This document shows positions 48,052 through 57,501 of a stretch of DNA of 64,000 bases, in pieces. The translations under genes and the position numbers were made by a program. Each line of letters opens with the position of its first letter. Position 1 is the first letter of the stretch. Below the pieces are notes generated by a model, which made no database searches, was not told the DNA's origin, and saw only the letters and a list, made by a program, of their open reading frames with translations. Source of the DNA: Falsirhodobacter halotolerans (GTDB lineage Bacteria > Pseudomonadota > Alphaproteobacteria > Rhodobacterales > Rhodobacteraceae); assembly GCF_022899245.1 (NCBI RefSeq), contig NZ_JALJAZ010000001.1, forward strand, positions 837,501-901,500, given 5' to 3'.

Positions 48052-49467
48052 ATGACCGAAGTTCTTCACGCGCTGGATGCCACCACCCTCCTTGCCGGCT
48101 ATCGGGATGGAACCTTGTCGCCGGTGGAGGTGACGGAGGCGGTCATCGTGCAGATCGAACGAACGGAACCGCATCTGCATGCGATGTATGGCTTCGATCC
48201 CGACGGCGCACGGGCCGCCGCGCGTCGGTCCGAACGGCGCTGGCGTGAAGGGGCGCCGTTGACAGGTGCGGATGGGGTGACGCTGGACGGTGTTCCCGCG
48301 ACGATCAAGGAAAACATCGCCACCAAAGGAACCCCCGTGCCCTTGGGAACGGCCGCCACCCGCCTTGTCCCCGCCACCGCAGATGCGCCACCTGCCGCGC
48401 GTCTGCGCGAGGCGGGGGTCGTCATCCTTGGCAAGACCACAATGCCGGAATACGGCGCGATGTCGTCGGGTGTGTCCAGCATTCACGCGACGGCGCGCAA
48501 CCCGTGGAACCGCGCGATGAACCCCGGCGGATCCTCGGCCGGGGCCGGGGCGGGAGGGGCGGCGGGCTATGGGCCGCTGCACATCGGCACGGATATCGGC
48601 GGATCGATCCGCCTGCCCGCGGCATGGAACGGGCTGGTCGGGCTGAAGCCGTCCCTGGGGCGCATTCCGATCGACCCGCCGTATCAGGGGCGGTGCGCGG
48701 GGCCGATGTGTCGAACGGTCGAGGATGCTGCGCGGATGATGGCCGTCCTCAGCCGTCCCGATCCGCAGGGTCGGGACAGCATGAACCTGCCCCCCGCCAT
48801 GCTGGATTGGCTGGCGCTGGATATCGACCTGGCAGGGGTGCGGATCGGATTGCAGCTGGACGCCGGTTGCGGGATGCCGGTCGATCCGCTGACAATTGAC
48901 CCGGTGATCGCCGCCGCACGCCTGTTTGAAGCGGCGGGGGCGGTGGTGGAGCCGCTGGCGCCATGGATGACCGACGACCTTCTGCAGGGCGTCAACCAAT
49001 TCTGGTTGATCCGTGCCGCGCAGGATCTGGCCACCCTTGACGACGCGAAGCGGGCCAAGGTTCTGCCGGTGTTTCTGGAATGGGCCGCGCCGGCGGCGAG
49101 GATGACGGCACTTGAGGCGTTCCGCGCCTATACCGCGACGATGGAGGTTCGGACCCGCACGGTGGCGGCCACGAAAGGCGTGGATTTTGTCCTGTCCCCG
49201 GTATCGCCCAACACGTCGTTTCCCGCCGAATGGTCGTATGTCACCAATGACGTGTCCCGCGCGATGGACCATATCGGTTTTACCTTGCCGTATAACATGA
49301 GCGAGCAACCCGCCGTTGCGATCTGCTGTGGTTACGATACCGCCGGTGTGCCGATCGGATTGCAGATCGCGGGTCACAGGTTCGATGATACGGGTGTATT
49401 GCGCATGGTGCGCGCGTGGGAACGGATGCGGTCCCCGATGCGTCCATGGCCGATGGACGTGCTGTGA
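48052..49467 (+). CDS. Amidase (amidase-signature family)
   Basis: A 471-residue amidase with the Lys in VPATIKENIATKG (about 85), GGSSAGAGAGGAAG in place of the usual GGSSGGS stretch, and the nucleophile in GTDIGGSIRLPAAWN (about 184). The SAGAG change keeps the catalytic Ser residues. It is divergent from the dipeptide-type transporter operon and presumably works on an imported amide. It is the second of three signature amidases in the window and is only distantly similar to the others. Confidence 0.9.
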   Translation: MTEVLHALDATTLLAGYRDGTLSPVEVTEAVIVQIERTEPHLHAMYGFDPDGARAAARRSERRWREGAPLTGADGVTLDGVPATIKENIATKGTPVPLGTAATRLVPATADAPPAARLREAGVVILGKTTMPEYGAMSSGVSSIHATARNPWNRAMNPGGSSAGAGAGGAAGYGPLHIGTDIGGSIRLPAAWNGLVGLKPSLGRIPIDPPYQGRCAGPMCRTVEDAARMMAVLSRPDPQGRDSMNLPPAMLDWLALDIDLAGVRIGLQLDAGCGMPVDPLTIDPVIAAARLFEAAGAVVEPLAPWMTDDLLQGVNQFWLIRAAQDLATLDDAKRAKVLPVFLEWAAPAARMTALEAFRAYTATMEVRTRTVAATKGVDFVLSPVSPNTSFPAEWSYVTNDVSRAMDHIGFTLPYNMSEQPAVAICCGYDTAGVPIGLQIAGHRFDDTGVLRMVRAWERMRSPMRPWPMDVL

Positions 49468-49990
49468 GGGACAATTGCGACAAGGACTTTCGCGTGTCGC
49501 CGGACCGATCGACGTTCGAACGAGGGGGGAATCGTCGGGCAGGGCGTCGAAATTGCGAAACGAGCTTTGACGCTGTTGCGACCCACGCGCATTCCTCCCG
49601 CATATGGCAGGAGAGTTTCTTGGATTTCAGGATCGCAGGAAACGGCGCGCTTTCTTGACGGCGCGGGTGTGGAGCTGTTCCTGAGTGATCGAAACGAGGG
49701 GACGCCTTGGAAGGCTGCGGCGGAAATCACGGCCCACTTTCCCGTGGGCGACCTGTCGTCGCAGCGTGGATTCGATGATTTTCTGCCCCCTTCGATATCG
49801 ACCGACCCACGCGCACCATGAGTTCGATGCAGGACGAAGGGCTGATCGGCCATATCGGCATCAGTCGAGGAAGGTCGCCTTGACGCTCCTCGAATGCCCG
49901 GTTTGTCCCATGATCCACGTTTGGCGCCCACAAAGATACGTGCGCACCGGCCACTGCGACGGCGAAGTATGGTGCCGCAGAAGACCGTGC
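49468..49990. other. Non-coding or decayed stretch between two amidase genes
   Basis: About 520 bases without a complete gene. On the plus strand near 49790-49865, in shifting frames, FDIDRPTRTMSSMQDEGLIG then HIGIS resembles an aldo/keto reductase (usual pattern: SLNDLVREGKIRHIGVS), so a broken gene is possible. The similarity is short and uncertain. No terminator with a T tract was found after either amidase. Confidence 0.3.
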
Positions 49991-51319
49991 TTACGCCCAG
50001 AGTTCGGGCCTGGCGTCCCCCCTTTTCGCCAGCGTTGTTGCGAGGGCGATGAGGTCGGCATCGCGGCCTTTTGGCCCTATGAGCTGGAGGCCGAGGGGCA
50101 ATCCATCGGTCGGCAAAGGAACGGTCACCACCGGAAGGCCGAGGAAGCTGATGGGTTGGGTGAAGAGGCCCAGATTGGCGCGGGCGGGCTTCGCCTCTCC
50201 GTCGATCAGAAGGGTGGGCTGGTCGATGCGGGGGGCCTCCCCCAGAACGGCCGGAGCGATCAGGACGTCGTGGCGTTCAAAGACGGCGTCGATCTGGCGG
50301 GCAAATGTCGCGCGATAGGCGAGGGCGTCGTCATAGGCGGCCTCGCTCAGCGCGGCGCCGGCGATCAGGCGGTCCCGCGTGCCCGGATCGTAGGAGATGG
50401 GATCGTCGCGCAGGGCGTCCAGATGCAGGCGCCCGCCCTCATAGGCGGTGATCAGGAACGCCGCCGAACGTGCCTGATCGACCCCGCGAAGGGTCACCTC
50501 GGGAACATGCCCCATTCCGGCCGTGAACCGATCCAGCGCCGCCCGCATCCCCGCGGTCAGGTTGCGGGCGAACCAGCCGCCAAGCATGGCGCAGGATAAC
50601 GGCGCGTCGGCGACATGCGATACCGTGCCGCGCAGCACGTCATCGACCATCCGCATATCCCCGGCCGTGCGGGTGAAGCAGCCCATGTCGTCGAGCGTGT
50701 GCACAAAGGGGTAAACCCCGTCCATCGGCAGGCTGTGATGCGTGGGCTTGATGCCGAAGACGCCGCACAGGCTTGCCGGAATGCGGATCGAGCCGTTGGT
50801 GTCGGACCCCAGGCTGAAGCTGACCAGACCGGCGGCGACGGCGGCCGCGGACCCGCCCGAGGATCCGCCCGCAAAGCGTTCGGGATCGTGCGGATTGCGG
50901 GTGATGCCCCACCGCGCATTGTCGGTCACAAAGCCATAGGCGAACTCGTCCATGTTCAGCGTCGCGACCAGCACGGCCCCCGCGCGCGTCAGACGGGCGA
51001 TCGCCTCGGCATCCCGTGTCGCGGGGGGCGCGTGCTCCAGTCGGGCCGCCCCGGCGGTGGTGACTTCGCCCGCCACGTCGAACAGGTCCTTGACGCCATA
51101 CGGAACCCCGGCAAGCGGGCCCGGATCCTCGCCCCGCGCGACCTTGGCATCAACCGCCGCCGCGTCCTGCATGGCGCGTGCCGCAAGGCGGCGCGTCACC
51201 GCCATCAGCTCCGGCGCGGCGTCGATCCGGCGCAGCGCCTCGCGGGCAACCTCCACCGCGCTGAGCGTGCCGGCGCGAACGTTGCGGGCAATGTCCGCCG
51301 CATCGAAAGAGATGGTCAT
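49991..51319 (-). CDS. hpxY: HpxY/AtzE-type amidase (oxalurate or carboxybiuret hydrolase)
   Basis: The 442-residue amidase has Lys in VPYGVKDLFDVAG (about 75), AGGSSGGSAAAVAAGLVS and the nucleophile in GSDTNGSIRIPASLCG (about 173). The AtzE/HpxY subfamily works with a small partner; here the start overlaps a 55-residue HpxX/AtzG-like gene by four bases, with an HpxZ-like gene before that. In Klebsiella hpxWXYZ is required for oxalurate use. The neighbours (PucG, AllC, PuuE, HpxW) make oxalurate the most likely substrate, giving oxamate and carbamate. Confidence 0.88.
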   Translation of the reverse strand: MTISFDAADIARNVRAGTLSAVEVAREALRRIDAAPELMAVTRRLAARAMQDAAAVDAKVARGEDPGPLAGVPYGVKDLFDVAGEVTTAGAARLEHAPPATRDAEAIARLTRAGAVLVATLNMDEFAYGFVTDNARWGITRNPHDPERFAGGSSGGSAAAVAAGLVSFSLGSDTNGSIRIPASLCGVFGIKPTHHSLPMDGVYPFVHTLDDMGCFTRTAGDMRMVDDVLRGTVSHVADAPLSCAMLGGWFARNLTAGMRAALDRFTAGMGHVPEVTLRGVDQARSAAFLITAYEGGRLHLDALRDDPISYDPGTRDRLIAGAALSEAAYDDALAYRATFARQIDAVFERHDVLIAPAVLGEAPRIDQPTLLIDGEAKPARANLGLFTQPISFLGLPVVTVPLPTDGLPLGLQLIGPKGRDADLIALATTLAKRGDARPELWA

Positions 51320-51483
51320 TTCCCGTCCTCCGGGGCGCGCCGCAGCGTCGCAAGATGGGTGGCCAGAAGCCGTGTGTTCATCGCGACGCCGGCCACGCAC
51401 GGGGCCGGGATCTCGAATCCAAGGGTCGCGCCGATCTGTCGGGCCAGCGTGGCATCATCGGGGGCGGTGTCGTGATCGGTCAT
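51316..51483 (-). CDS. hpxX: HpxX/AtzG-like small subunit (DUF4089)
   Basis: A 55-residue protein from an ATG at 51483 with AGGAGGT five bases upstream. The sequence starts MTDHDTAPDDATLARQIGAT and continues LGFEIPAPCVAGVAMNTRLL, fitting the DUF4089 pattern of a short helical partner (hydrophobic helix, IP, then an aliphatic helix ending near LA.HLATL). AtzG-type proteins clamp the AtzE amidase much as GatC does GatA. Overlap with the amidase start supports a stoichiometric complex. It is slightly shorter than known members (about 65-70). Confidence 0.8.
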   Translation of the reverse strand: MTDHDTAPDDATLARQIGATLGFEIPAPCVAGVAMNTRLLATHLATLRRAPEDGK

Positions 51484-51510
51484 CAAGACCTCCTGTCGTT
51501 CGGGGGGGCG

Positions 51511-51894
51511 TCAATGCGAGGTGCCTTCCAGGCTCACATGCGCCGAGACCACCTTCCAGCCGTCCGCAAAACGGACCCAGCTTTGTGTCTGGCGCCCGCG
51601 CAGATCCGAGTTTTCGCGGAAGAATTCGGCATCCGCCGTCGCGAAGCTGTCGCCATAGACGGTGATTGCCACATGGCCCAACCGGCGTCGGGGCGATCCG
51701 CCGCGCCCCTTGCGGAAGGCCCGTATCGCCTCGATGCCGTAAAGCACCTCGCCCACGCCAAAGCGGTTCGTGTGCGGCGAGGCGTGGAACAGCGCGTCCA
51801 TCGCGTCCATGTCGTCCTCCATCAGGGCGCGCTCATAGGCGTGGAAGGCGGCGGTGACTTCGGCCAGCGGGGTGGGGGAGTTGATGGCGATCAT
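51511..51894 (-). CDS. hpxZ: HpxZ/AtzH-like protein (DUF3225, SnoaL-like fold)
   Basis: A 127-residue NTF2-like protein. Segments ALFHASPHTNRFGVGEVLYG, IRAFRKGRGG and the C-terminal QSWVRFADGWKVVSAHVSLE match the HpxZ/DUF3225 family, whose members accompany AtzE/HpxY-type amidases. In triazine degradation AtzH converts 1-carboxybiuret towards allophanate; in hpx operons the role is associated with oxalurate use. Its start overlaps the PuuE stop by four bases. Confidence 0.85.
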   Translation of the reverse strand: MIAINSPTPLAEVTAAFHAYERALMEDDMDAMDALFHASPHTNRFGVGEVLYGIEAIRAFRKGRGGSPRRRLGHVAITVYGDSFATADAEFFRENSDLRGRQTQSWVRFADGWKVVSAHVSLEGTSH

Positions 51895-52769
51895 GCGGGG
51901 TGAACCTTCATCCAGTGGCGGGCGATGTCGATGCGGCGGGCGACCCATACATCGGGAACCCGCGCGATATGGTCGAGGAACCGCGCCAGCGCATGGGCGC
52001 GGGCCGGACGCCCCGCCACGCGTCCGTGCAGACCGACGCTCATCATCCGGCCCCCCTCGGCGTGAAGCTGGTCGAACGTGTCGCGCAGATAGCGGTAGAA
52101 CTGCGCGCCCTCGGTAAAGCCGTTCAGCGCCACGAACTTCATGTCGTTCACGTCCAGCGTATAGGGGACGATCAGCTGCGCGCGGCCATGACGCCGGTCC
52201 CAATAGGGCAGATCGTCGGCATAGCTGTCGGCGTCATAGAGGAACCCGCCCTCTTCGGACACCAGACGGGCGGTGTTGGGGCTGGTGCGCCCCTGATACC
52301 ACCCCAAGGGACGCTGTCCCGTGACCCGTTCATGCAGGGCGACGGCTTGGGCAATATGGGCGCGCTCCACATCCTCGGGGATGTCCTGATAATCGATCCA
52401 GCGCAGGCCGTGGCTGGCGATTTCCCAATCGGCGGACTGCATGGCGGCCACCGCCTCGGGATTGGTTTCCAGCGCTTTCGCCACACCAAAGACCGTGACC
52501 GGAAGATCACGCGCCGTGAACAGACGGTGCAGCCGCCAGAAGCCCGCGCGGCTTCCGTATTCATACAGGCTTTCCATCGCCATCGCACGGGCGGGGTGGC
52601 GCGCGGCCCCCACCATCTCGGACAGGAACCCCTCCGACAGCGGATCGCCGTTCAGGACGGAGTTTTCCGCCCCTTCCTCATAGTTGATGACGAACTGCAC
52701 GGCGGTCCGCGCCCCCTGCGGCCAGCGGGCGGGGGGCGGCGTCTGGCCATAGCCGACAAGGTCGCGCAT
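51891..52769 (-). CDS. puuE: Allantoinase, PuuE type (polysaccharide-deacetylase fold)
   Basis: The 292-residue protein starts MRDLVGYGQTPPPARWPQGA and carries VQFVINYEEGAENSVLNGD (about 27), EYGSRAGFWRLHRLF (about 69) and EIASHGLRWIDY (about 115), all characteristic of PuuE allantoinases. It opens allantoin to allantoate, the step before the AllC-like enzyme encoded two genes upstream. It is cytoplasmic with no metal-dependent amidohydrolase relationship to the enzyme at 4.8 kb. Start and stop are embedded in overlaps with its neighbours. Confidence 0.92.
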   Translation of the reverse strand: MRDLVGYGQTPPPARWPQGARTAVQFVINYEEGAENSVLNGDPLSEGFLSEMVGAARHPARAMAMESLYEYGSRAGFWRLHRLFTARDLPVTVFGVAKALETNPEAVAAMQSADWEIASHGLRWIDYQDIPEDVERAHIAQAVALHERVTGQRPLGWYQGRTSPNTARLVSEEGGFLYDADSYADDLPYWDRRHGRAQLIVPYTLDVNDMKFVALNGFTEGAQFYRYLRDTFDQLHAEGGRMMSVGLHGRVAGRPARAHALARFLDHIARVPDVWVARRIDIARHWMKVHPA

Positions 52770-54010
52770 CAGGCCGCATCCCATGCCGCAACCGCCGCCG
52801 GCACCGCCGCCCCAAGGGGCAGCCTGTGGCCTTCGGCCTGCAGACAGGCCTCCAGCGCAGCAAGGGTGATGAGCACCTTGTGGCGCATGGCGTTGTATCC
52901 CATCGCCCCCAGACGCCAGATGCGCCCCTGAAGCGGCCCGAAGGCGGTGCCGATCTCGATCTCGAAATGTGTGCGCATCATCAGACGCACACGGTCGCCA
53001 TCCACACCGTCGGGGATCCACACGCCGGTCACGTTCGTCATCCGGTGGGCGTCGTCGCCGAACACGCTCAGCCCCATGGCCCGTATGCCCGCGGTCATGG
53101 CCCGACCGGCGGCGGCGTGGCGGGCAAACCGCGCGGGCAACCCTTCGGCCAAGGCGACGCGGGCGCATTCGCGCGCACCGTAAAGCATGGTCGTCGCCTC
53201 GGTGTGGTGGTTCAGCCGTTTCGGCCCCCAATAGTCCATCACCATCGCCAGATCGAAGTAGTTCGACCCGATCATCCGCCCCGCGCCGTTTTCGATATCA
53301 TCGCGGGCGATGCCCTTTTCGACATGCCGCCGGTTCAGGATCCGGTCCGCCGCCGCGTCCGAGATGGTGATGGGCGACGAGCCCGACGGCCCGCCCAGGC
53401 ATTTCTGCAACCCGCCCGTCACCACATCCGCCCCCCAGCGATCGCTCGCGATCTCCATCCCGCCAAGGGTCGCGGTGGCATCGACATAGACGAGGGCGCC
53501 GACCTCCTTCGCGATGGCCCCGATCCCCTCCAACGGCTGCGCCATCGTGGTGGAGGTGTCGCCATGCACCGTGCAGATCACCGTGGGCCGCACGCGGCGT
53601 GCGGCCTCGGCGATCGCGTCCAGCGGCACCACCTCGCCCCAGGGGGCGTCCACGGTTTCATACCGCGCCCCGATGCGGTGCAGGATTTCCTGAAGAAGCA
53701 GGCCGAACCGGCCGAAGTTGACCACGAGCGCGGTGTCCCCCGGTGCCAGCAGGCTGACCAGCGCGGCCTCGATCCCCGCCCGGGCCGTGCCGTCCACCAG
53801 CAGGGTCCAGCGGTTGTCCGTGCCGAAGACGGGGCGATAAAGCGCCATCACCTCGTTCATGTAGCCGGTCATCTCGGGGTCGAACTGCCCCAGAAGGTCC
53901 GCGCCCATCGCGCGCAGGACACGCGGATGGGCGTTGACCGGCCCGGGGCCCATCAGCAGCCGTTGCGGCGGGTCGATCTGGCCAAACAGGTTCTGCGGAA
54001 GCTCAGGCAT
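52769..54010 (-). CDS. pucG: (S)-ureidoglycine-glyoxylate aminotransferase, PucG type
   Basis: A 413-residue class V PLP aminotransferase. The start region RLLMGPGPVNAHPRVLRAMG, the cofactor Asp in VYVDATATLGGMEI (about 183) and the Schiff-base Lys in VTGGLQKCLGGPSGSSP (about 206) are visible. PucG/HpxJ moves the amino group of ureidoglycine to glyoxylate, giving oxalurate and glycine. Placement between PuuE and AllC and ahead of the HpxXYZ genes fits exactly. Ordinary alanine- or serine-glyoxylate transaminases are alternatives by sequence alone. Confidence 0.9.
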   Translation of the reverse strand: MPELPQNLFGQIDPPQRLLMGPGPVNAHPRVLRAMGADLLGQFDPEMTGYMNEVMALYRPVFGTDNRWTLLVDGTARAGIEAALVSLLAPGDTALVVNFGRFGLLLQEILHRIGARYETVDAPWGEVVPLDAIAEAARRVRPTVICTVHGDTSTTMAQPLEGIGAIAKEVGALVYVDATATLGGMEIASDRWGADVVTGGLQKCLGGPSGSSPITISDAAADRILNRRHVEKGIARDDIENGAGRMIGSNYFDLAMVMDYWGPKRLNHHTEATTMLYGARECARVALAEGLPARFARHAAAGRAMTAGIRAMGLSVFGDDAHRMTNVTGVWIPDGVDGDRVRLMMRTHFEIEIGTAFGPLQGRIWRLGAMGYNAMRHKVLITLAALEACLQAEGHRLPLGAAVPAAVAAWDAA

Positions 54011-55241
54011 GCAACTCTCCAAGTTTTTCGATGAACCCCGACATCACGGCCAGCGCCGCCTCGGCGTCGTCCGGCTCCACATGCTCCGCGGGGTTGTGGC
54101 TGATGCCGTCGCGGCACCGGATGAACAGCATCGCGGCCGGGCAAAGCGGGGCCATGTTCATGGCGTCGTGCCCCGCACCGGACACAAGGTGACGTGCGGG
54201 ATGCCCCGCCGCCGCCATCGCATCATCCAGCAGGGCCATCAGCCCGGCATCGCAGGGAGAGGCGGGGAAGTCCTGGACCGTCTCAACCCGCAGATCAAGC
54301 TGACGGCGGGCGGCGATGGCCGCGATCTCGTGCAGGATCGCGGCGCTGGCGCGATCACGCCGCCCCGCATCGCCCGATCGCAGGTCGATGGTGAAGCGCA
54401 CCTCGCCCGGGATGACATTGGTCGCCCCCGGAAACGCCTCCAGACAACCGACGGTGGCCACCAGATCGCTGGCGTCATCGCGGGCGGTCCGTTCGATCGC
54501 GACCATCATTTCTGCCGCGCCCGCCAGCGCATCGCGCCGCAGGTCCATCGAGGATGTTCCCGCATGGCCCGCCATACCGATAACGGTGGCCTGCAGACGC
54601 AACTGCGCCGCGATCCCCGTCACGATGCCAAGCGCCAGCCCCTCGGCCTGCAGGGCGGGCCCCTGTTCGATATGCGCCTCCAGATAGGCCAGCGCGCCGG
54701 AATGCGCCGCCGCCAGCACCTGTTCGGGCGACGTGTCGAAGGCGGCAAGCGCGTCGGCAAAGCGCGTGCCGTCCGCGTCGGCCATCTCGGGAATGCCGGT
54801 CAGGCTGCCCGCCAGCGTCTTGCTGGTCAGCATGGAGACGGGAAAGCGGCTGCCCTCCTCGTCCCCGAAGGCGATCACCTCGATGGGGAAGGGCATCCGC
54901 CGCCCTTCGGCCGCAAGGCGCGCCACGCATTCGATGCCCAGCATGATGCCCAGCGGACCGTCATAGACCCCCGCATTCCGCACGCTGTCGATATGGCTGG
55001 CAAGGATCAGCGGGGGGGCGTCCGTGCTGCCGTCATAGCGTCCGATCAGGTTCACCGCCCCGTCCACCCGCGTGGTCATTCCCGCCGCGCGCATCCACTG
55101 TGCCATGCGGTCGATCGCGGCGCGATGCGCGGGCGTCAGATAGCCGCGGTAAAGCCCGCCCTCCATGTCGGAATAGGGCGCGCGCCCCAGTTCAAGGCAG
55201 CGGGCAACCGCCCGGGCGCCCGAAGGTGTGGTCCTTACCAT
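54003..55241 (-). CDS. allC: Allantoate amidohydrolase (AllC/HpxK type, M20 family)
   Basis: The 412-residue enzyme has LILASHIDSVRNAGVYDGPL (about 78; two metal ligands), AFGDEEGSRFPVSML (about 123), YLEAHIEQGPALQAEG (about 188) and VSGAGHDAMNMAPLC (about 352, last metal ligand). The HIEQGP segment is typical of the allantoate/N-carbamoyl-amino-acid amidohydrolase subfamily. It converts allantoate to ureidoglycine with release of ammonia and carbon dioxide. It overlaps pucG by eight bases and hpxW by seven. Confidence 0.9.
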   Translation of the reverse strand: MVRTTPSGARAVARCLELGRAPYSDMEGGLYRGYLTPAHRAAIDRMAQWMRAAGMTTRVDGAVNLIGRYDGSTDAPPLILASHIDSVRNAGVYDGPLGIMLGIECVARLAAEGRRMPFPIEVIAFGDEEGSRFPVSMLTSKTLAGSLTGIPEMADADGTRFADALAAFDTSPEQVLAAAHSGALAYLEAHIEQGPALQAEGLALGIVTGIAAQLRLQATVIGMAGHAGTSSMDLRRDALAGAAEMMVAIERTARDDASDLVATVGCLEAFPGATNVIPGEVRFTIDLRSGDAGRRDRASAAILHEIAAIAARRQLDLRVETVQDFPASPCDAGLMALLDDAMAAAGHPARHLVSGAGHDAMNMAPLCPAAMLFIRCRDGISHNPAEHVEPDDAEAALAVMSGFIEKLGELHA

Positions 55242-56818
55242 GCCGCCGCCTCCCCGTCGGATCGTGGATCGCTCGCCCCGTCCAGACGGCCATCGGGATG
55301 ACGCACAAGCGCCCCGGCATGGCCCATCATCGCCGAACGCCCCGCGATGCGTTCGACAGCATGGCCGGCGGCCACAAGATCAGCATAAAGCGTCTCATCA
55401 AAACCTTCCTCGATCTTGAGCGTGGTGGACACGTCGCCCCAGGTGCGCCCCAGCAGCCAGCGCGGACGGCTGATCGCCTTTTGCAGGTCAACGTCGAAAT
55501 AGGCGTGGCGCGTGAAGATCGCGGCCTGCGTCTGCGGCTGGCCTTCCCCGCCCATCGTGCCATAGGCCATGATCCGGCCATCCCGCAGCACGGCAAGCGC
55601 GGGGTTCAGCGTGTGGAACGGCTTGCGGCCGGGCTTCAGGGCGTTCCAGCCGTCTTTGGCAAGGCGGAACGAGGCCCCCCGGTTCTGCCAGACGATGCCG
55701 GTGCGGGGCAGCACAAGCCCCGACCCGAACTCGAAATAGGTGCTTTGTATGCAGGAGACGACCTGACCCCGCCCGTCGGCGGCCCCGAACCACGCCGTAT
55801 CGCCCCACTGGCCCGGCTGCGGCCAAGGAGCGGCCCGCGTGGCGTCGATGGCCGCCAGCATACCGTCCAGCGTGGCGGGATCGTCCAGCACCGCCTGCGC
55901 GTCACGCTCCATCATCGCGGGATCGCCGCAATGACGATCGCGCCACAGGAACGCCTGCTTCGTCGCCTCGATCAGACCGTGCAGATGGTCGAACCCATCG
56001 GCGGCATCGGCCCGCATCCGGTCGAACAGCGCAAGGATCAGAAGCGAGGCCGCCCCCTGCGTCGGCGGGGCGGCGTTATAAAGCGTGCCTTGGCCCGTGG
56101 TGACCTTCAGCGGCGCGGGGCGGGTGGCGCGATGATCGCGCAGATCCGCACCCGAGATCGGACTGCCCAGACGTTCCAGATCCTGCGCGATGTCGGCGGC
56201 GAGATTCCCGGAATAGAAGCTGTCCAACCCCTCGCGCCCCAGACGGAGGAACGTCTCGGCCAAGGCGGGCTGCCGCAGGATCTCGCCTTCCGTCAGGGGG
56301 CGACCGTCCGGCTCGAACACATGGCGATAATCGCCCGGAAGATCGCGCAACTCCACGCCCTTCGCCGCCGCGATGGCGGCACCCCCCGCCGTGACCGCCA
56401 CGCCGTCCCGCGCATGGGCCACGGCATCGCGCAGCAACCGCGCCAGCGGCAGCGCCCCCGCATCCCCCTCCAGCGCCGCCTGCCATGCCGACACCGTTCC
56501 CGCCACCGTGTTGGCCGCCAGCGGTCCCCGCCACGGAACGGACTTCATCCCGGCATAGAGCGAAAGCTCCGCTTTCGCCGCCGCCCCGCCGCAGCCGTGG
56601 ATGGACCTGACCGTGCCGTCCGGCCCGTGGATCAGCCAGAACCCGTCGCCACCGATGCCGGTCATGTGCGGATAGACGGCCGACAGCGTCGCCGCCATCG
56701 CAACGCACGCCTCGACCGCCGTGCCCCCCTCCGCCAGCACCGAACGTCCCGCCCGGCTCGCAAGAAAATGCGGCGAGGTTGCCATCCCCTGATGCGAGGT
56801 CACCGTCTTCATCCGCAT
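55235..56818 (-). CDS. hpxW: Oxamate amidohydrolase, HpxW type (gamma-glutamyltransferase family)
   Basis: A 527-residue Ntn-hydrolase. The N-terminus (HQGMATSPHFLASRAGRSVL), the MTGIGGDGFWLIHGPDG segment (about 52) and the processing site before the Thr in GQWGDTAWFGAADGRG (about residue 342) are visible. HpxW of Klebsiella hydrolyses oxamate to oxalate and ammonia. The position beside allC and pucG supports this over a true gamma-glutamyltransferase. It starts 41 bases after the flavin reductase stop. A second family member at 38 kb lacks this context. Confidence 0.88.
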   Translation of the reverse strand: MRMKTVTSHQGMATSPHFLASRAGRSVLAEGGTAVEACVAMAATLSAVYPHMTGIGGDGFWLIHGPDGTVRSIHGCGGAAAKAELSLYAGMKSVPWRGPLAANTVAGTVSAWQAALEGDAGALPLARLLRDAVAHARDGVAVTAGGAAIAAAKGVELRDLPGDYRHVFEPDGRPLTEGEILRQPALAETFLRLGREGLDSFYSGNLAADIAQDLERLGSPISGADLRDHRATRPAPLKVTTGQGTLYNAAPPTQGAASLLILALFDRMRADAADGFDHLHGLIEATKQAFLWRDRHCGDPAMMERDAQAVLDDPATLDGMLAAIDATRAAPWPQPGQWGDTAWFGAADGRGQVVSCIQSTYFEFGSGLVLPRTGIVWQNRGASFRLAKDGWNALKPGRKPFHTLNPALAVLRDGRIMAYGTMGGEGQPQTQAAIFTRHAYFDVDLQKAISRPRWLLGRTWGDVSTTLKIEEGFDETLYADLVAAGHAVERIAGRSAMMGHAGALVRHPDGRLDGASDPRSDGEAAAW

Positions 56819-56859
56819 GTCCTGTCGTGTTCAGCCACAAGGTCCTCGATACAAGATCA

Positions 56860-57501
56860 TCAACGTTCCGACATGGCCATGAAGTCTTCGACGGTCGGGG
56901 TCACACGCTCGAACTGGTCCAATTGCCGGGCATAGAGGTGCCCACCCAGTCGCCCCACCGCATCGATGCCCATCTGGTCGACATGGAGCGTTTCGGGATC
57001 GACCAGCCCTTCGCGCACGAACATGCGCTTCACCTCGCCCAGAACGATGACGCGGGCAGGGGTGATGGGAACGGTCTGCACCAGATGGCATTCGAAGGCG
57101 GCGGGGGCGGCAAGGATGCGGGGGCTGCGCACCGTTTCGCCCGCCACCGTCTCCAGCCCCGCCACCTGCAATTCGTCCACATCCGGGGGGAACTTGATCG
57201 AACATATCTCCATTTGATCCACCAGCGCGTGATCCGAGATGTGAACGGTGAATTCGCCTGTCGCAAGGATGTTCGCGGCCGTGTCCTTGGGTGTGCCGCA
57301 GGGCTTGTATTCGATGCCCACGGCCATGATCGCGGGATCGTGGGTCAGGATGTTGAAGAAGCTGAACGAACCGGCATTGGGCAACCCCTCCGCCGAGACC
57401 GTGGTGATCAGGGCGATCGGGCGGGGGATCACGGTGCCGATCAGCAGCTTGTAACGCTCTTTCGGGGTCAGGGCGGCGAAATCGAAGGCAAGGCTGTTCA
57501 T
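56860..57501 (-). CDS. Flavin reductase-like FMN-binding protein
   Basis: A 213-residue split-barrel flavoprotein. Motifs LLIGTVIPRPIALITTVSAE (about 20), LPNAGSFSFFNILTHDPAIM and GEFTVHISDHALVDQMEI fit the flavin-reductase-like family that reduces FMN with NAD(P)H for a partner oxygenase. No monooxygenase is encoded next to it, so the partner may lie elsewhere or the protein acts alone. The start overlaps the M24 stop by four bases. Confidence 0.9.
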   Translation of the reverse strand: MNSLAFDFAALTPKERYKLLIGTVIPRPIALITTVSAEGLPNAGSFSFFNILTHDPAIMAVGIEYKPCGTPKDTAANILATGEFTVHISDHALVDQMEICSIKFPPDVDELQVAGLETVAGETVRSPRILAAPAAFECHLVQTVPITPARVIVLGEVKRMFVREGLVDPETLHVDQMGIDAVGRLGGHLYARQLDQFERVTPTVEDFMAMSER

